Source: Odobenus rosmarus divergens
Taxonomy: Eukaryota > Chordata > Mammalia > Carnivora > Odobenidae
Reading direction: 5' to 3'
Assembly: GCF_000321225.1 (NCBI RefSeq)
Contig: NW_004451009.1
Span: forward strand, 156,091-220,090
Length of the DNA stretch: 64,000 bases
Within the stretch, counting starts at the first letter, position 1; every line of letters starts with the position of its first letter. Position numbers and translations under genes: made by a program. Positions 48,286-59,860 of the stretch are shown here, one piece after another. Below the pieces are notes generated by a model. The model did no database searches. It had not been told where the DNA came from and worked only from the letters and a program-made list of their open reading frames with translations.

Positions 48286-50829
48286 AGAGAATCTGGTGAG
48301 GTTGCTGATGGGTCACTCAGCTTCTGGGTGGAAACACTTCCTGAAATTGGCTATTATTATTAAAGTGTTACATAAATACTTTCTGATTTTCTTCCTCCAG
48401 GCAGGTGACACTATTAGGTGGGTGTCAGATTTCCTGTGGCTTTTACCGAGAAGGCTCAGCGCTTTGGCTGAGATGGGTGCATCTTGCTGGCTTTGCGCTC
48501 TGAACACTCCTGAAAAATTGCTCCAATTTTTATCTCCAGGAGACTTTTGGGTTGGCAGTAGCTGAAAACAGTCTGTGTTTAAGGCATATGTGATCTGGTT
48601 TATACCATCTTCCTTTATCGGTCTTATTTCCGGTGACTAATCATCCCCCAGGAGCTCCCGAATACAGTATTTACCCTTGTTTTGATGAAAAGGAACGGTA
48701 TCACCAGGTGTTGGATTTGCGTGTACCAGCCTGGAGGAAAGCACTCTCCCGGGGCTAACCCCTGCTCCATCCCTCCACGTAAGTCAGGGATTGCGTCCTG
48801 ATTCTTACATGTGCAGTTTAAAAACTGGAAGGCTGGAGGCACTGGGAGGTCAAACCAGGTCAAAGGAGACATCCCTTGCATTTCCAGGCTACACATAAAT
48901 ATTTCCGCAACGAAACCATTGTTGAGAGTGATTTCCAGATAATATATCGCTAGCACCCAAAACTGCTCCCACAATATTGTAAAAAGACGGCATGTGCTGT
49001 GGCCAGCTCAGAGCTGGCTCAGGGGCTGAGTGGAAGCAGCAGCTGGGGGCTCCACGGACCACAGCGGACGAATCCACCATGACATGTCTAACCATCACCT
49101 ACAGCAGCAATGGCCCAGCCCCATTTGTCAGCATCCTCTGAGAAAACCAAGCAGCCACCTGGTGGCAGGTTGATGCATAGGACACCTTTCATCCAGAAAG
49201 ATGTTATCTTGACGGGGACCCGCACCATTCCAAGGTCCAGCCTCAGCAGCCAGCTGGGTTTCCACTTTCCTTGAATTCAATAACCTGCTTCAGCCGCTGA
49301 GGCAGTAACCACATTATTTAACGGGTGAGCATCCCAGCATTCTCCTCACCCTTCCCGCGTGCTAGATTATCCGCCTCCTCAGCCTCTCTTTGGTGAGAGG
49401 TCAGGTTGGAGGTTTCAAAGAGGGCAAATACAAGATACTACCAAAAGTGCCTCCTGCAACCAAAACCACAAGTCACCCGGAAGCTCCCGGGTCCCTCGTG
49501 CCGTCCCAGGGCACACACACCCATTTTAACGTGACAGCAGCATACCTGCAGCAAAAGTATCGTCAGAAATTTAAGGACTAGGCAGCCCCAGCACACACTT
49601 GTATTGCTGAGTAATACGAATAAGCGTGTGTCTGTGACGATGCAGGTGATCCCTGCTCTGCAGAGCATCTTGGTGCCACGGGACGTGTCGGTAGCTTGTG
49701 AAACCGCCAGGCAGATTCTGAGTACTCGACTTCAGGTTGCTTCCTGAGATGATGTTTTCCTATTGCAGGGCAGTGGCTCAATCTGCTAAAGATATTCTGC
49801 CTAAATTTCAACAGTATAAAGACATTCTTTGTCACTGAATACATTGTCCTCTTTCCCTGATCCCACAGGATGTTAAAATTTCCTCCTTAGATAAATATTT
49901 CACTCTGTAATGTTATAATACTTTTTAAAATTCACCCACACTCACCTCTAAGGAAGGGTGGAAAATAAATGCTGAGAAAGTATCCCCTTGACAGAATCCA
50001 CCCTCTTTTCTCCACCAGACGATCCGACCGACAAGAAGAGATTAAGTCAACTTCATGTCTGTTACACAGATAATAAATGACTGAGTGAATTAATTATGAT
50101 GACCAGACATGCCCTGCTAATTCATTCAAGGTATCCCCAACAAACTGAATTCACAACCCATAATTCTGAACCCATGAGTCCAAAGAAAACAAGTCAATAA
50201 TTTCAAGTTTCTATTTGGAGACATAAGTCATAAACATGAAACAAAGAAAGAAAAGTAAAGGTGCACAATATGACCATTGTAAGCATTTTGCAAATGCGCG
50301 TTGTCTCTGCTTAGGAGCAGAAAGTAGGGAAAATGGCATCCCTAATCTTTTCTCTAAATAGCATGAAGTTCATTTCTATGTCTTTTCAGGATGTTTATAC
50401 ATCCCAGCATTTTCAGAAATCTCCTTTGGTAGCCTAGATAAGACTGTTCACATGTTTGCTACATCCGAACCTCCAGTCTGTCAACCTCAAGTTATGTCCA
50501 TAAAAGTGGAGGATTTTTAAACTTGCTGGTCTCTAACGACTTTGAACCCTGACTTTCTGCATATGGTGAGGACCCAGGGTAATTCTTCTGGCACCAGATG
50601 AAGTATTCATAGTGGAGTGTTTACACATTTAATACTTGTAAAATGTTCAACTATAAATACCATTTCCCACAACAATCATATAATTTAGGAAAGAGAGTGC
50701 AGTTTAAAAGTCCTATGAGGTTTTAAATAACCATGTATGCTTTAATAAAGAACATCAAAGCTCAAAATATCTTGATACAACCAATTATCTTTTTGTTTCT
50801 CACATTAAATGTCAAATGATGTTTTCTTA
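48286..50829. other. single-copy DNA, AT-rich from about 49.8 kb
   Basis: No gene was recognised. Frames reach only about 116 codons (48624-48974 antisense). 49860-50800 is AT-rich and low in CpG, with no repeat that I can name. Confidence 0.45.
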
Positions 50830-51352
50830 ATTAATAAATGTTGATTCCAAAGATGAAATTTCCTTTTGGTAATACTTCAAAAACGTTAGAGGTCAAACAT
50901 GCAGATGCATATTCACAGCAACCCAAAACTGAAAAAAAAGAGTGGCCATCAACAGAGGAACGGATAAACAAAACGTGGCATACCCATGCAATGGGATATT
51001 GTGTAGGCACAAAAAGGAATGAAGCACTGACCCAGGCTACCGTGTGGATGGACCTTGAAGACATGATGCTAAGCAAAAGAAACCAGGCACAAAAGGTACA
51101 TACAGTATGACTTCATTGATATGAAATGTCCAGAAGGCAGACTGCTGTGATTGCCAGGGGCTGGGGCAACAGGAAAGGGGACTTCTCTTAAAGGATGTGG
51201 CTTCCTTCCATTTGGTGAAAATGTTTTGGAACTAGACAGAGGTGGTAGGTGCACAACACTGTGAATACACTAAATGCATTTTATTCACTTTAAAGTGGTA
51301 ATTTTTATATTTTGTGAATTTCATCTCAATAAAAAATAGGAAAAAAATAGAG
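50830..51352 (+). repeat. old L1 (L1M type) 3' end, sense
   Basis: The text runs from gaacggataaacaaaacgtg through gatggaccttgaagacatga, tgattgccaggggctggggc and gtgcacaacactgtgaatac to tttcatctcaataaaaaata. This covers the ORF2 end and the complete 3' UTR with its polyadenylation-type terminus. The 81-90 codon frames at 50831-51110 are remnants or shadows. Confidence 0.75.
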
Positions 51353-51464
51353 GCCTTGAATTGGAAAGATCATGAGGTCATCCCAAGGGCAGAGGTCATT
51401 AGCAAGGTGGAGAGTCTGCCAGATGGAGAGGTAGGACACAGCCTCGACCACCGACCAGCAATGC

Positions 51465-51570
51465 CTCCCAGCACCACAGCTTGCTCCTCTGTAAAATGAG
51501 ACTAATAACATTAGCCCATCAAGACTCATGCACGGTGGTGAGTAAGACAGGATAGAAGTGCACATAGAAA
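51465..51570 (+). repeat. MIR fragment
   Basis: tgctcctctgtaaaatgaga followed by ctaataacattagcccatca follows the MIR stretch cctcatctgtaaaatgggg and gataata. Confidence 0.6.
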
Positions 51571-52352
51571 CTTGCACTTTTAAACCTTATAATCCTACAA
51601 ATTGAGCTATAAACATGCAAATATGCATACATCCAAACATGGTACTAGGGGCTCATCATTTTTGAGAAAAGAGTATACACAGTTCAGAATATTCTCCTCT
51701 CACGTGTGCACTGGGTAATACTTGCTTTCAGGAAAGTAGGTATTTGTGGGATTACAACTTGTAGACAATACTAAAATAACTTCTCCACCTAAAGCCTTTT
51801 CATGAATACAAAATAACTTCGATGTATTTTAGAAGGCCAATGGAGCACTGTTAATGATTGAGAACAATATTGACTCATACTTGTGTCATCTTCCAATATT
51901 TTGAGACTTGTTCCATGGTCATGGTCATTACATGTAATAAATCCAAAATCTTAGGACTGAAAAACACTTGGTTTTGGTTTCTAACCATTTACATATGTCA
52001 TACCAACCATTTGCAACTTAATACTAATGGGCTCAGTGGGTTTTTCTTCTTCTTATGAGAACGAGGCACTGAGACCAGTTTGGGGTCGGGAGCTGCTCTA
52101 GAGTCCTAGGAGAGTACACCTGTGGAGCAGGCGAAATGCATTATATAAAATCAGTGATTGTTTAAAGAATCAGCCTCTAGCCACCAGGAGGATGAGGCTG
52201 AAAAGCAAGAAAAACCTATTTCCCCCAGGGGGTGAGCCTGTATTTAATGCTTAATAGACATACTGGAGAGAATAAGGAAAATATGTACTGGATTAGTTTT
52301 AAAGCTTCTAGAAGACCAATGCAAATAGTTAAGCAACAAATGAAGGTCTTTT
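51571..52352. other. AT-rich spacer, nothing recognised
   Basis: AT-rich single-copy-looking sequence. A gtcatggtcat duplication lies near 51917-51930. No gene was recognised. Confidence 0.45.
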
Positions 52353-52545
52353 GATGGTGATGACAATGCTGATGATGACGACGATGATAACAATAATGAT
52401 GATGATGATGGTGATGACAGTGATGACAATAATGATGAAGATGATGGTGATGATGGTGATGATGATGGCGATGACGATGGTGGTGATGATGATGGTGATG
52501 GTGATGATGATAATGATGACGACGATGGTGATTGTGGTGATGATG
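52353..52545. repeat. (GAT)n / (GATGGT)n microsatellite
   Basis: About 190 bases of gat, gac, aat and ggt triplets. The triplet period leaves long stop-free frames on both strands (Met/Thr/Val-rich on +, His-rich or Ser-rich on -). These have no flanking coding features and are artefacts. Confidence 0.95.
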
Positions 52546-52639
52546 GTCTAAAAATGGTCTGAAAAATCTGAGAACACACCCTTTCACACCATGCCTCAGT
52601 TTAAATAAAGCAGAAAGAATTCAGGGCTGAGAGAATAAA

Positions 52640-52778
52640 GCCGTTGCATAGTTTGGGGCAAGCCCCTTCACTTCTTAAAGTTCAGAGTCTTCATTCTCTA
52701 TAAAAGGGAAAATAACAACACTTCACGTTGCCATGAAGAAAACTGAGTGAGACAGTATGCATGCAGTAACAAACATTT
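52640..52778 (+). repeat. MIR, sense
   Basis: gtttggggcaagccccttca, cttcattctctataaaaggg and aaaataacaacacttcacgt follow the MIR core and its 3' part. Confidence 0.6.
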
Positions 52779-52985
52779 CTATACCTCCATTCTAAATGCA
52801 TTACAAATAATAACTCATTCAAATGTCTTAACAAGCAGGCAAGGGCTATTATTATCCCCTTATTTTACAGATAAGGAAACTGATAAAGAGAAGTGATCTA
52901 AATTATCCAAGGTCACACAGCAAGTAAAAATGAAGCTGGGATTTGAACCCAGTTCATTAGACTCTAGACTCTGTGCTATCATCCA
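52779..52985 (-). repeat. MIR, antisense
   Basis: attacaaataataactcatt, attattatccccttatttta, cagataaggaaactgataaa, ccaaggtcacacagcaagta and tgggatttgaacccagttca match the reverse MIR consensus over nearly its full length. It lies opposite to, and almost touching, the sense MIR on its left. Confidence 0.8.
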
Positions 52986-53007
52986 TCATGCTATAGATAG
53001 AGGAGGA

Positions 53008-53008
53008 A

Positions 53009-53041
<33 letters not shown>

Positions 53042-53125
53042 CACATATATATACACACACACACATCTAAATAATGTTATAGATACATATTAAATATATA
53101 TGTGTGTGTATATGTATATATAATT
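53008..53125. repeat. (TA)n/(CA)n compound microsatellite
   Basis: Blocks of tatata, tacaca and tgtgtg with an interruption at about 53066-53094. All of it is alternating purine-pyrimidine, with low melting stability. Confidence 0.9.
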
Positions 53126-53818
53126 CACTTTAAGATTAAATTGCCCACAAATGATGGTTTTTATTATAATTTATCCCAAATCTACTTGGAACAAGAGAAG
53201 AAGGATGCCAAATTTGGGTGGTCTCCTTAATTTCTCTCATTGGCAAGGACACAGACATGCACACACAGAGCCATATAGGCAAAAAGCTAAAATATTAACA
53301 ACAGATTTGAATAGCTTCTCTTGTGTACATGGTTACTAGAGTTTGTTTTTCTGAAGGCACACAAATACTGTATTTACTGGTGTCTGTTTAAAGCTACCCA
53401 TAAATATCTTGAATTCCTGTCTTTATATCTCGTTTTATTTTATAAATGGCAGATGTAGCTTTGACCATCTAGTTAAATCACAAAACTCAAGGTACTTGAG
53501 GCCAAAGCAAAGTGTCATTTGTTTCAAGAGACATAGAAGGTGGTGGATGATACCCCAAGCCCACAGTGCTGCCATCTCAAATAGAAGCCTGTGAGTGGAG
53601 GAAGAAGAGCAGACAGTAATAGCCACCCAGCCTCGCATTCCCTTCCTCCCTTCTTCAGTGGCACCTGTCGGCATGACGAGCTCTCAGGAGAGATGTCAGA
53701 GGGGAACTGAGGCTGATTTCTGGGCAGCACCCAGCAGAGCTGCTGGGACAGGCCTCGGGGCATCTGGGCTCTATCAGCAGTTGCCTCAGTAGAACCTGCA
53801 GAAATAAGATAATGAAAG
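53126..53818. other. single-copy DNA, nothing recognised
   Basis: AT-rich then mixed composition. Frames reach at most 79 codons. No gene was recognised. Confidence 0.45.
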
Positions 53819-54040
53819 ATGAGTGAACGTAGAGGGCGCCTGGGTGGCTCAGTTGGTTAAGCGACTGCCTTCAGCTCAGGTCATGATCCTGGAGTCCCGG
53901 GATCGAGTCCCACATCAGGCTCCCTGCTCAGCGGGGAGTCTGCTTCTCCCTCTGACCCTCTTCCCTCTCGTGCTCTCTATCTCTCATTCTCTCTCTCAAA
54001 TAAATAAATAAAATCTTAAAAAAAAATGAGTGAACATAGA
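53819..54040 (+). mobile_element. young CAN-SINE with 15-bp TSD
   Basis: The body is 53834-54025. It has an intact-looking head (gggcgcctgggtggctcagt; A box tggctcagttgg), a B box (gggatcgagtccc), the arctoid-type middle ctccctgctcagcggggagt, a ct-rich stretch and an aataaataaataaaatctt tail ending in nine A. The duplications atgagtgaacgtaga (53819-53833) and atgagtgaacataga (54026-54040) differ at one base. It is the least diverged SINE in the window. Confidence 0.95.
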
Positions 54041-57000
54041 AAGATGAAAGTATTTAAACTCTTTTCTAAATAGTCTGGTTATAGACTCAGATGGGAAGAT
54101 ACCCTCTGCCCTTGGGTGTGGTAGACCAGCAGTACATATATCTGAGGTCTGGTGGCATTTGAGAGTGGGCTGCCAATGAGACACCAATAATGGCACTGCA
54201 TTTCTGGAGGGGTTAGTGAATCCTGAATCAGCCGAAAGGAGCTGTCTCCATGCTCAGCCACAGCAAGGCCTGGACTCCTGACCCCCAAATTCATCCTGAT
54301 GGTCCCTGGAAGGATCTTGCAGGAGCGAGAAGGATAGCAAGCATCCTATGATCACCCTGGGGGAAATACTTGAGTGCCTAGACCCAACTCATGGTTTGTA
54401 GCACACACTTTTAAATGTAAATTTATTTTATGACACTAAAAGAATTATAAACAAATAAAATCTTTGGCTTTAATCAAGGAATTTGAGAAATATACAATTC
54501 CTTTGAGTATAATACACGCATATTTGCCTCAGAGAAACACATCAATTGTACTCACCCAAAATTCTTAAATGACAGAACAGAATTACTCTAAATTTACTAC
54601 TAGAATAACAGAATTCTACTAAATGTTCTCTAAATCTCCAAATATGTTCAAAGAAAACATGTGTTGCATAAATCATGATAAAAGAGAAACCAGCATGTGC
54701 TCCCAATCTTACTTGAATATTTCTTCAATTGGACCACATAATGTTGATTTAGAAGATGCACATCATGTGGAATCAATCTCATAACTTATTTGGAATCTTC
54801 TCAAAAATAGGATATGCCAATCATTTAATAGTTTAATATGGAGGAATAAAGTGGAATACCACCAAATGTATACATATTTAATTAGAAGAAGGCATCCTCG
54901 GGACTCATCAAGGAGGAAAAACAGTTGTTGAAGGAGAAAGGTTACTTCTGTGGAGCCACCAGCCGCTGGTTTCCAAACCACATCGGTGCATGCACATCTC
55001 ATGCTGCCGCCCTTCAGAGAGAAGACACACCATCCAGAGGGCTCTCCTGGAGCCTCTGCTTGTGTGTTCACAACCACGCCTTCCTCCAACTCTGTCAACA
55101 GCAGTCTCTGGACAATTGCTTTTGGAAACACTTGAGTCTGCTTTTGGCCATTTGGATTTCGTGTCCATATCTGTTCTCCTCAGTTTTGGGACTTGTTTGA
55201 TGTTTTGTTACCATTTTGCCCCCAGGGGATCTCATGAACTCCTGAAGAAGCCATGCTCATCATCATCCACTGGTGTCTTGCTCATGAGAGGTCCAGCCTC
55301 TGGGGCTACTGCTGTTGAGGTTTCGTAAGGAAAGGGGCAACAAGGCACCCTCGTCCCCTCATGAACCTGCAGAAATAAAGGCTGGGGATTCTCGTCTTAA
55401 ACAAGAATCATGATAAAGGAGTCATTGCCAAAAAGTAGTCTGTCAGGGCTGATTGTCAGGACCCTGCATCTCTTTGGAAACATCCACAACTCTGAGCTAC
55501 CTTCCAATGCTTAGAGCAGGTGGCATCGCCTACTGCCCACCAAGCACATGTGGAAATACCAGTTATGAAACAGAAGTCATGCCTGAACTTGGGCTGATCC
55601 AACAACAGAGAATGAATGAACTCCACCACTTACAGCAAGAGGCAGGGGTATGATCATTTCTGACTGAGAAACTGAAGTTTTTGGCTCAGGCTCACAAACG
55701 CACACTGGGCTGCTCACAGCTGCCCGCATGGCAATGACAGAAACATACCTGTATTTCTCTTAGATCCTGATATTTCAGTTCTGGAGAACCATGGCTCCAC
55801 ACAGAGGTGCTCTCAGCATTAGCTTATTTATTAAAGAAAGGTTTAAACGTAACCGGTGTTGACCTGGCGTGGTGTGGGGGTGTTGAGAGGAGTTGAAGGA
55901 GTGAAAGTGGGTGCCCCGCATTACCCCGTGATCCGTGCGTGTGCCGGTGTGGGCTGCACCAGCCGAGCCAGCGTGGCATCCAGCAGCCGTGTAAGCAGAA
56001 CCGGGCATGACACAACAGTCTGGGACCGTGACAGGAGACAGAGATGAGGGTTGGCAGAGAGCCGTGAAAGCCCTCCGTCCACTCAGTCCATCTTCCCCAG
56101 ACATGCACAGAACACCTCCCCCAGGCCGGGTGAGCGCCAGGGGCTGGGAGGGCAGCGGACAGAACACACGCAGCCCCACTCGCAGAGAGATGCAACCGGT
56201 TCTCTAAGAAGAGTCGTAAAGAACACGGTTAACAAGGGGATGATGGCCAGGAGGACAGTAGGACAGGCGGCTCTGACCCGCGAAGCAGGAGGTCCAGGAA
56301 GCTTCCTGCAGCAAAGGACGTTGAGGTCAAGGCACGAAGTCGAGGACAGAAGAAACGTGTGTGCTCGAGCATCTGCTTGTGGATTTGGGGCATGGAGGGT
56401 GGAGCTCGGGACACAGAGTGTGCCCACTAACCTGTCTGGGAGGCCTGTGGGAGGGGATGAGGCGGGAGGAACAGGCACAGGGAAGCACTGTTGGCGCTTC
56501 CTCGCTACTGTAATGGGAGTGAGAAGACACGGCAGTTTGTGTCTCGAGGGTGGCATCCTGAGAGCTGTGTTTCCAGAAGTCGCACCTGGCTACTCTCTGC
56601 TTATTGAAACAGAACATGAGGATGCGCACATGCAAGTCAGTTGAATGTTGACAGCATGTTAATTGATCCATAGCAGATGCCTCACGACGGATGGCCATTT
56701 GCCATCTCATCTCCCTTCTGAGAGTTTAAGAGAGTTCTGCGTCCCTCACAGAGAAGCTGTTTTCCAGCCTCCCTGTGGGGCAGAGGGGAGCCCTGTGCTA
56801 GAGGGGGAGGGAGTCAGGCACCCAGCGTGGCCTCTTCAGCCCTCCCCTGATGGATTAGGTCATGGCACACCAGCTCTGCAGGCATTGCGGTAAGCCACAG
56901 TCTCCAAGGTGTGGCCCAGCAGGAGCAGGAGTGGGCTTCCTCATTTCCACCAGGCAGCGTCACAGAGCTCCTGTCCTTGTGCACAGACATCACCAGATGC

Positions 57001-58839
57001 CCTTTGCCTGTTTTCAGACCCCGCTGTTTGCTGTGGTCAAGGCACAATGGAGAATGCACAGTTGTACCAGAACTGGAATTCCTATGAGCAAGAAAGGCAT
57101 TTTGAGCCTCAGCCACACAAGGGAATCAGGTGAGTGAATGTGGCTGGCGAGAAGGCGCCCAGAGGCAGGTTCCCCTGGAGTTAAGGGTGTCCAGGCGCTG
57201 GCTCCTGCCCTCACCTGCACCACAAGACCTCTAGTCCCAGCAGAGCATCTCCACCACGAGTGTTTCTGAAACCCCCCGCGACGTTTGCCTTTTCCTCCCT
57301 CTGGCATTGCATAGCCGGAGGGTCTGGGGGCGAGCAGTGACTCGCTTTGTGTGGCAGGCATGCAGCCCTCTGGGCACAGGTGAGGGCTGGCATGGGGTGC
57401 TTGGAGTCTTCCCTGTGCCGAGTGAATACTGAACTCCACTCTCAGGTGGATAATTGCTTGCATAGAGTGTCAAAGATGAGCTTACTGCTTGTGCCTGCCC
57501 TGGGGCAGTTTCTGAAGAACGAGCTGCTATGCTCACCTGCACGGTGCTCACAGGAGCCCATGGAGAGCTGGTGTGGGTGAGGCACACCTTTCTGTCCACA
57601 GCAAGACGGGCCGAACCAGACTCCCAGAGAGCACACCTCCAGTCCTCCTAGAGGTTTGGATCCCAGAGGTTGTGGTCCATGTGCAGGTGGAAATAGCCTG
57701 TCCACACCTGCCCCACAGGAGGAGGCAGCCCCCTGAGCCCCTAAACCTTGTTTGTCTCCCAGGTCAGGCCTTGAGCGATAATCATGGGCCAGCCTTCCTC
57801 CCAGGACCCACTCACCTGTGAGGTTCTGGTAAGTTGCATCCATCAGGTGGGGGTTCTTCTAGGTGACAACTAGGGCTCATTTCAAACATAAGCCATTCTA
57901 CTCAAAAGTGGACCCTGAGAAAGTTTAAGAAATGCGTAGCACTTAGATATTCCCTCATCTTCCCAAAACTGCTAACTTTGGGATTTGACTGTGTGGTCTC
58001 CAACAGTATCATGTGCCTGTGTACATCTCTGTAGCCTCACAGCTTTTTCTCAAACAGACAGACGCAGACACATCTACCTCTGCACCTCTCACACTGTTCT
58101 TTCTGCCTCTTCAGATTTTCCACACCCAGCACTATTCCCTTGTACACCAATGTTTTTATAAGGTTTCAGAAAGAAACATGCATATCATAGTCCTCTTTGT
58201 GGGATAGCATGAGCTATTAAACCATTGGCCAAAAAATGACATATTACATAATATTGTTACATCATGGGTCACTGATACTTGGTCCTAACATCGACAATCC
58301 GCAGATGGAATAAAAGCATGAAAACCATCTTAACATTTAAAAATTCTACCCACTAATTCATCCTGCCAACTGTAAAATGACCTCACTTAGTGGCAAATCT
58401 CTCCAACGCAGTCTGTGGTGCACCAGTGACTCATGGAGCAAGGAGGGAAACCAGGGCCACAGTCATGGGGTAAAAATTACAAGCTGGTATGTCCCTCACT
58501 CCTTCTGCAACAAGAAATTGCCCTTAAGCAAAAGGCAGTTACTGCTTCTCTCTTTTCTGCTGGCTTCCCCATGGACACATTCTCATTTTTAAGACTTGCT
58601 TCCCACAAAATATGCACTTTCTTTAGTGCTTAATTTGTGCCCAAGTCAGAGACCCAGGCCCTTCCTGCATCCTTGCTGGCCACACCCACTAAGTAACTAC
58701 ATCCTGAAGATGGTTTCTCCCCAAATATCCCATTAATTATCTGTTATCACCACTGTGATTCTGATCCTAATAACGTCCAGCCCAGAGGCAGAGGTGGATT
58801 ATCCATGAGGCTCAAAAAGGTTAAATATTAAGACTTCTC
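54041..58839. other. single-copy DNA, no gene recognised
   Basis: AT-rich to about 54.9 kb, GC-rich 55-57.8 kb, then mixed. The longest frame (197 codons, 56051-56644) is mirrored by a 157-codon antisense frame and has no domain. At 55180-55380 a pyrimidine tract ending in cccccag is followed by an aataaa at 55374. This could be an unannotated terminal exon but is unsupported. 56080-56330 may contain a very diverged old repeat. Confidence 0.4.
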
Positions 58840-59275
58840 ACCTGGTGTGTATGTGTGCATGTGTCTGTGTGCATATGTATGTATGTGCATTAATGTGTAT
58901 GTGTGCGTGCGTGTGTGCATGTGTGTGCGCACATGTGCAAGCATGTGTGCATGCGTGTGTCTGTGTGTACATGTGCACGCATGGGCATGTGCGTGTGCGT
59001 GTGCATATATCTGTGTGTGCATGCATGCATGTGTGTGCGTGTCTGTGTGTACATGTGCACGCATGTGCAAGTGCATGTGCGTGTGCATATCTCTGTGTGT
59101 GTGCATGCATGCATGTGTGTGCATGTGTGTGTCTGTGTGTACATGTGCACGCATGTGCAAGCGTATGTGTGTGGGCATGTGTCTGTGTGCATGCATGTGC
59201 GTGTGCATGTGCGTGTACATGTGTGCACGTGTCTGTGTGTGTGCACATGTGTGAGCATGCACATGCATACATTTT
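58840..59275. repeat. TG/CATG-rich minisatellite with higher-order units
   Basis: About 435 bases of alternating purine and pyrimidine (tgtg, tgca, catg, gcgt). A 20-base landmark, ctgtgtgtacatgtgcacgc, recurs exactly at 58961-58980, 59043-59062 and 59133-59152, giving unit lengths of 82 and 90 bp. The long Cys/Val or His/Thr frames on both strands are composition artefacts. Confidence 0.92.
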
Positions 59276-59689
59276 ATTTGCAGAAGTTAGATGTTGTCAC
59301 AGCAAACACTGAAGACTGCTGTGTCTCCCGCTGTGTCAGATGACATTGGGTGACCCTGGGCATCGTTGGGCATCCCTTGTGGTTTGCACTGGGGAGTGTT
59401 CAGTCCTAACTGCATGGTTTCCATTGCTTCTGTGTGGGTGTGTCACTGCTAGTGGTCCTGGTCCAGGAACAGCCTCAGGAATACACCTGCTTCCAACCGT
59501 ATTGATGCCAAAATGAATACTTCCTAACTCATTCCGTACCACAGTTTTAATTCTTTATTTCTTGTAAAGAGTGCCCTCAAAGCCTCGTATGTTTTAGGTC
59601 CCCCCCACCCTGCACCTGCATGGTCTGCACCGTTGCCATGGCTTCTACCTGGTCCCCCCACCTGGCTGGCCTCTCCAGCCTCCACACAC
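59276..59689. other. single-copy DNA, nothing recognised
   Basis: Mixed composition with short frames only. Confidence 0.45.
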
Positions 59690-59860
59690 CCAGAGTCGTC
59701 TTTCTGTAACGAAAATCTCACCTTCCCAGGAACTCTTTCACAGCCCCTCAGATTCCTTGATTTGTTCGCTATCCAGACTCCTTCAGCTGGTGCACAACGT
59801 CCTTCAGGATGTGGTTTCTGCCTTTGTTCTGTGTCACATCCTCTTCACACCAGGAGACCC
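59690..59860 (+). repeat. probable L2 fragment
   Basis: gtcgtctttctgtaacgaaa and cagcccctcagattccttga, then tccagactccttcagctggt and ccttcaggatgtggtttctg, resemble the LINE-2 3' stretch with the tggcttcccattgcac and ccaaactccttaccatggcc landmarks, in order. Confidence 0.5.

Noticed and set aside
47847..48299. 150-codon Lys/Glu/Arg-rich frame
   Set aside because: Direct read-through of the GAAA/GGAA purine repeat.
52216..52587. His-rich antisense frame resembling a metal-binding protein
   Set aside because: Produced by the GAT triplet repeat, with no coding context on either side.
56051..56644. 197-codon open frame
   Set aside because: Mirrored by a 157-codon antisense frame at 56083-56556, with no domain and no start or splice context.
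58950..59170. Regularly recurring 20-mer with 62-70 bp between copies, superficially array-like
   Set aside because: The spacers are themselves TG/CATG repeats and the genome is mammalian, so it is a minisatellite and not a CRISPR array.
58828..59343. Cys/Val-rich sense and His/Thr-rich antisense frames
   Set aside because: Artefacts of the alternating TG/CATG minisatellite; several phases and both strands are equally open.
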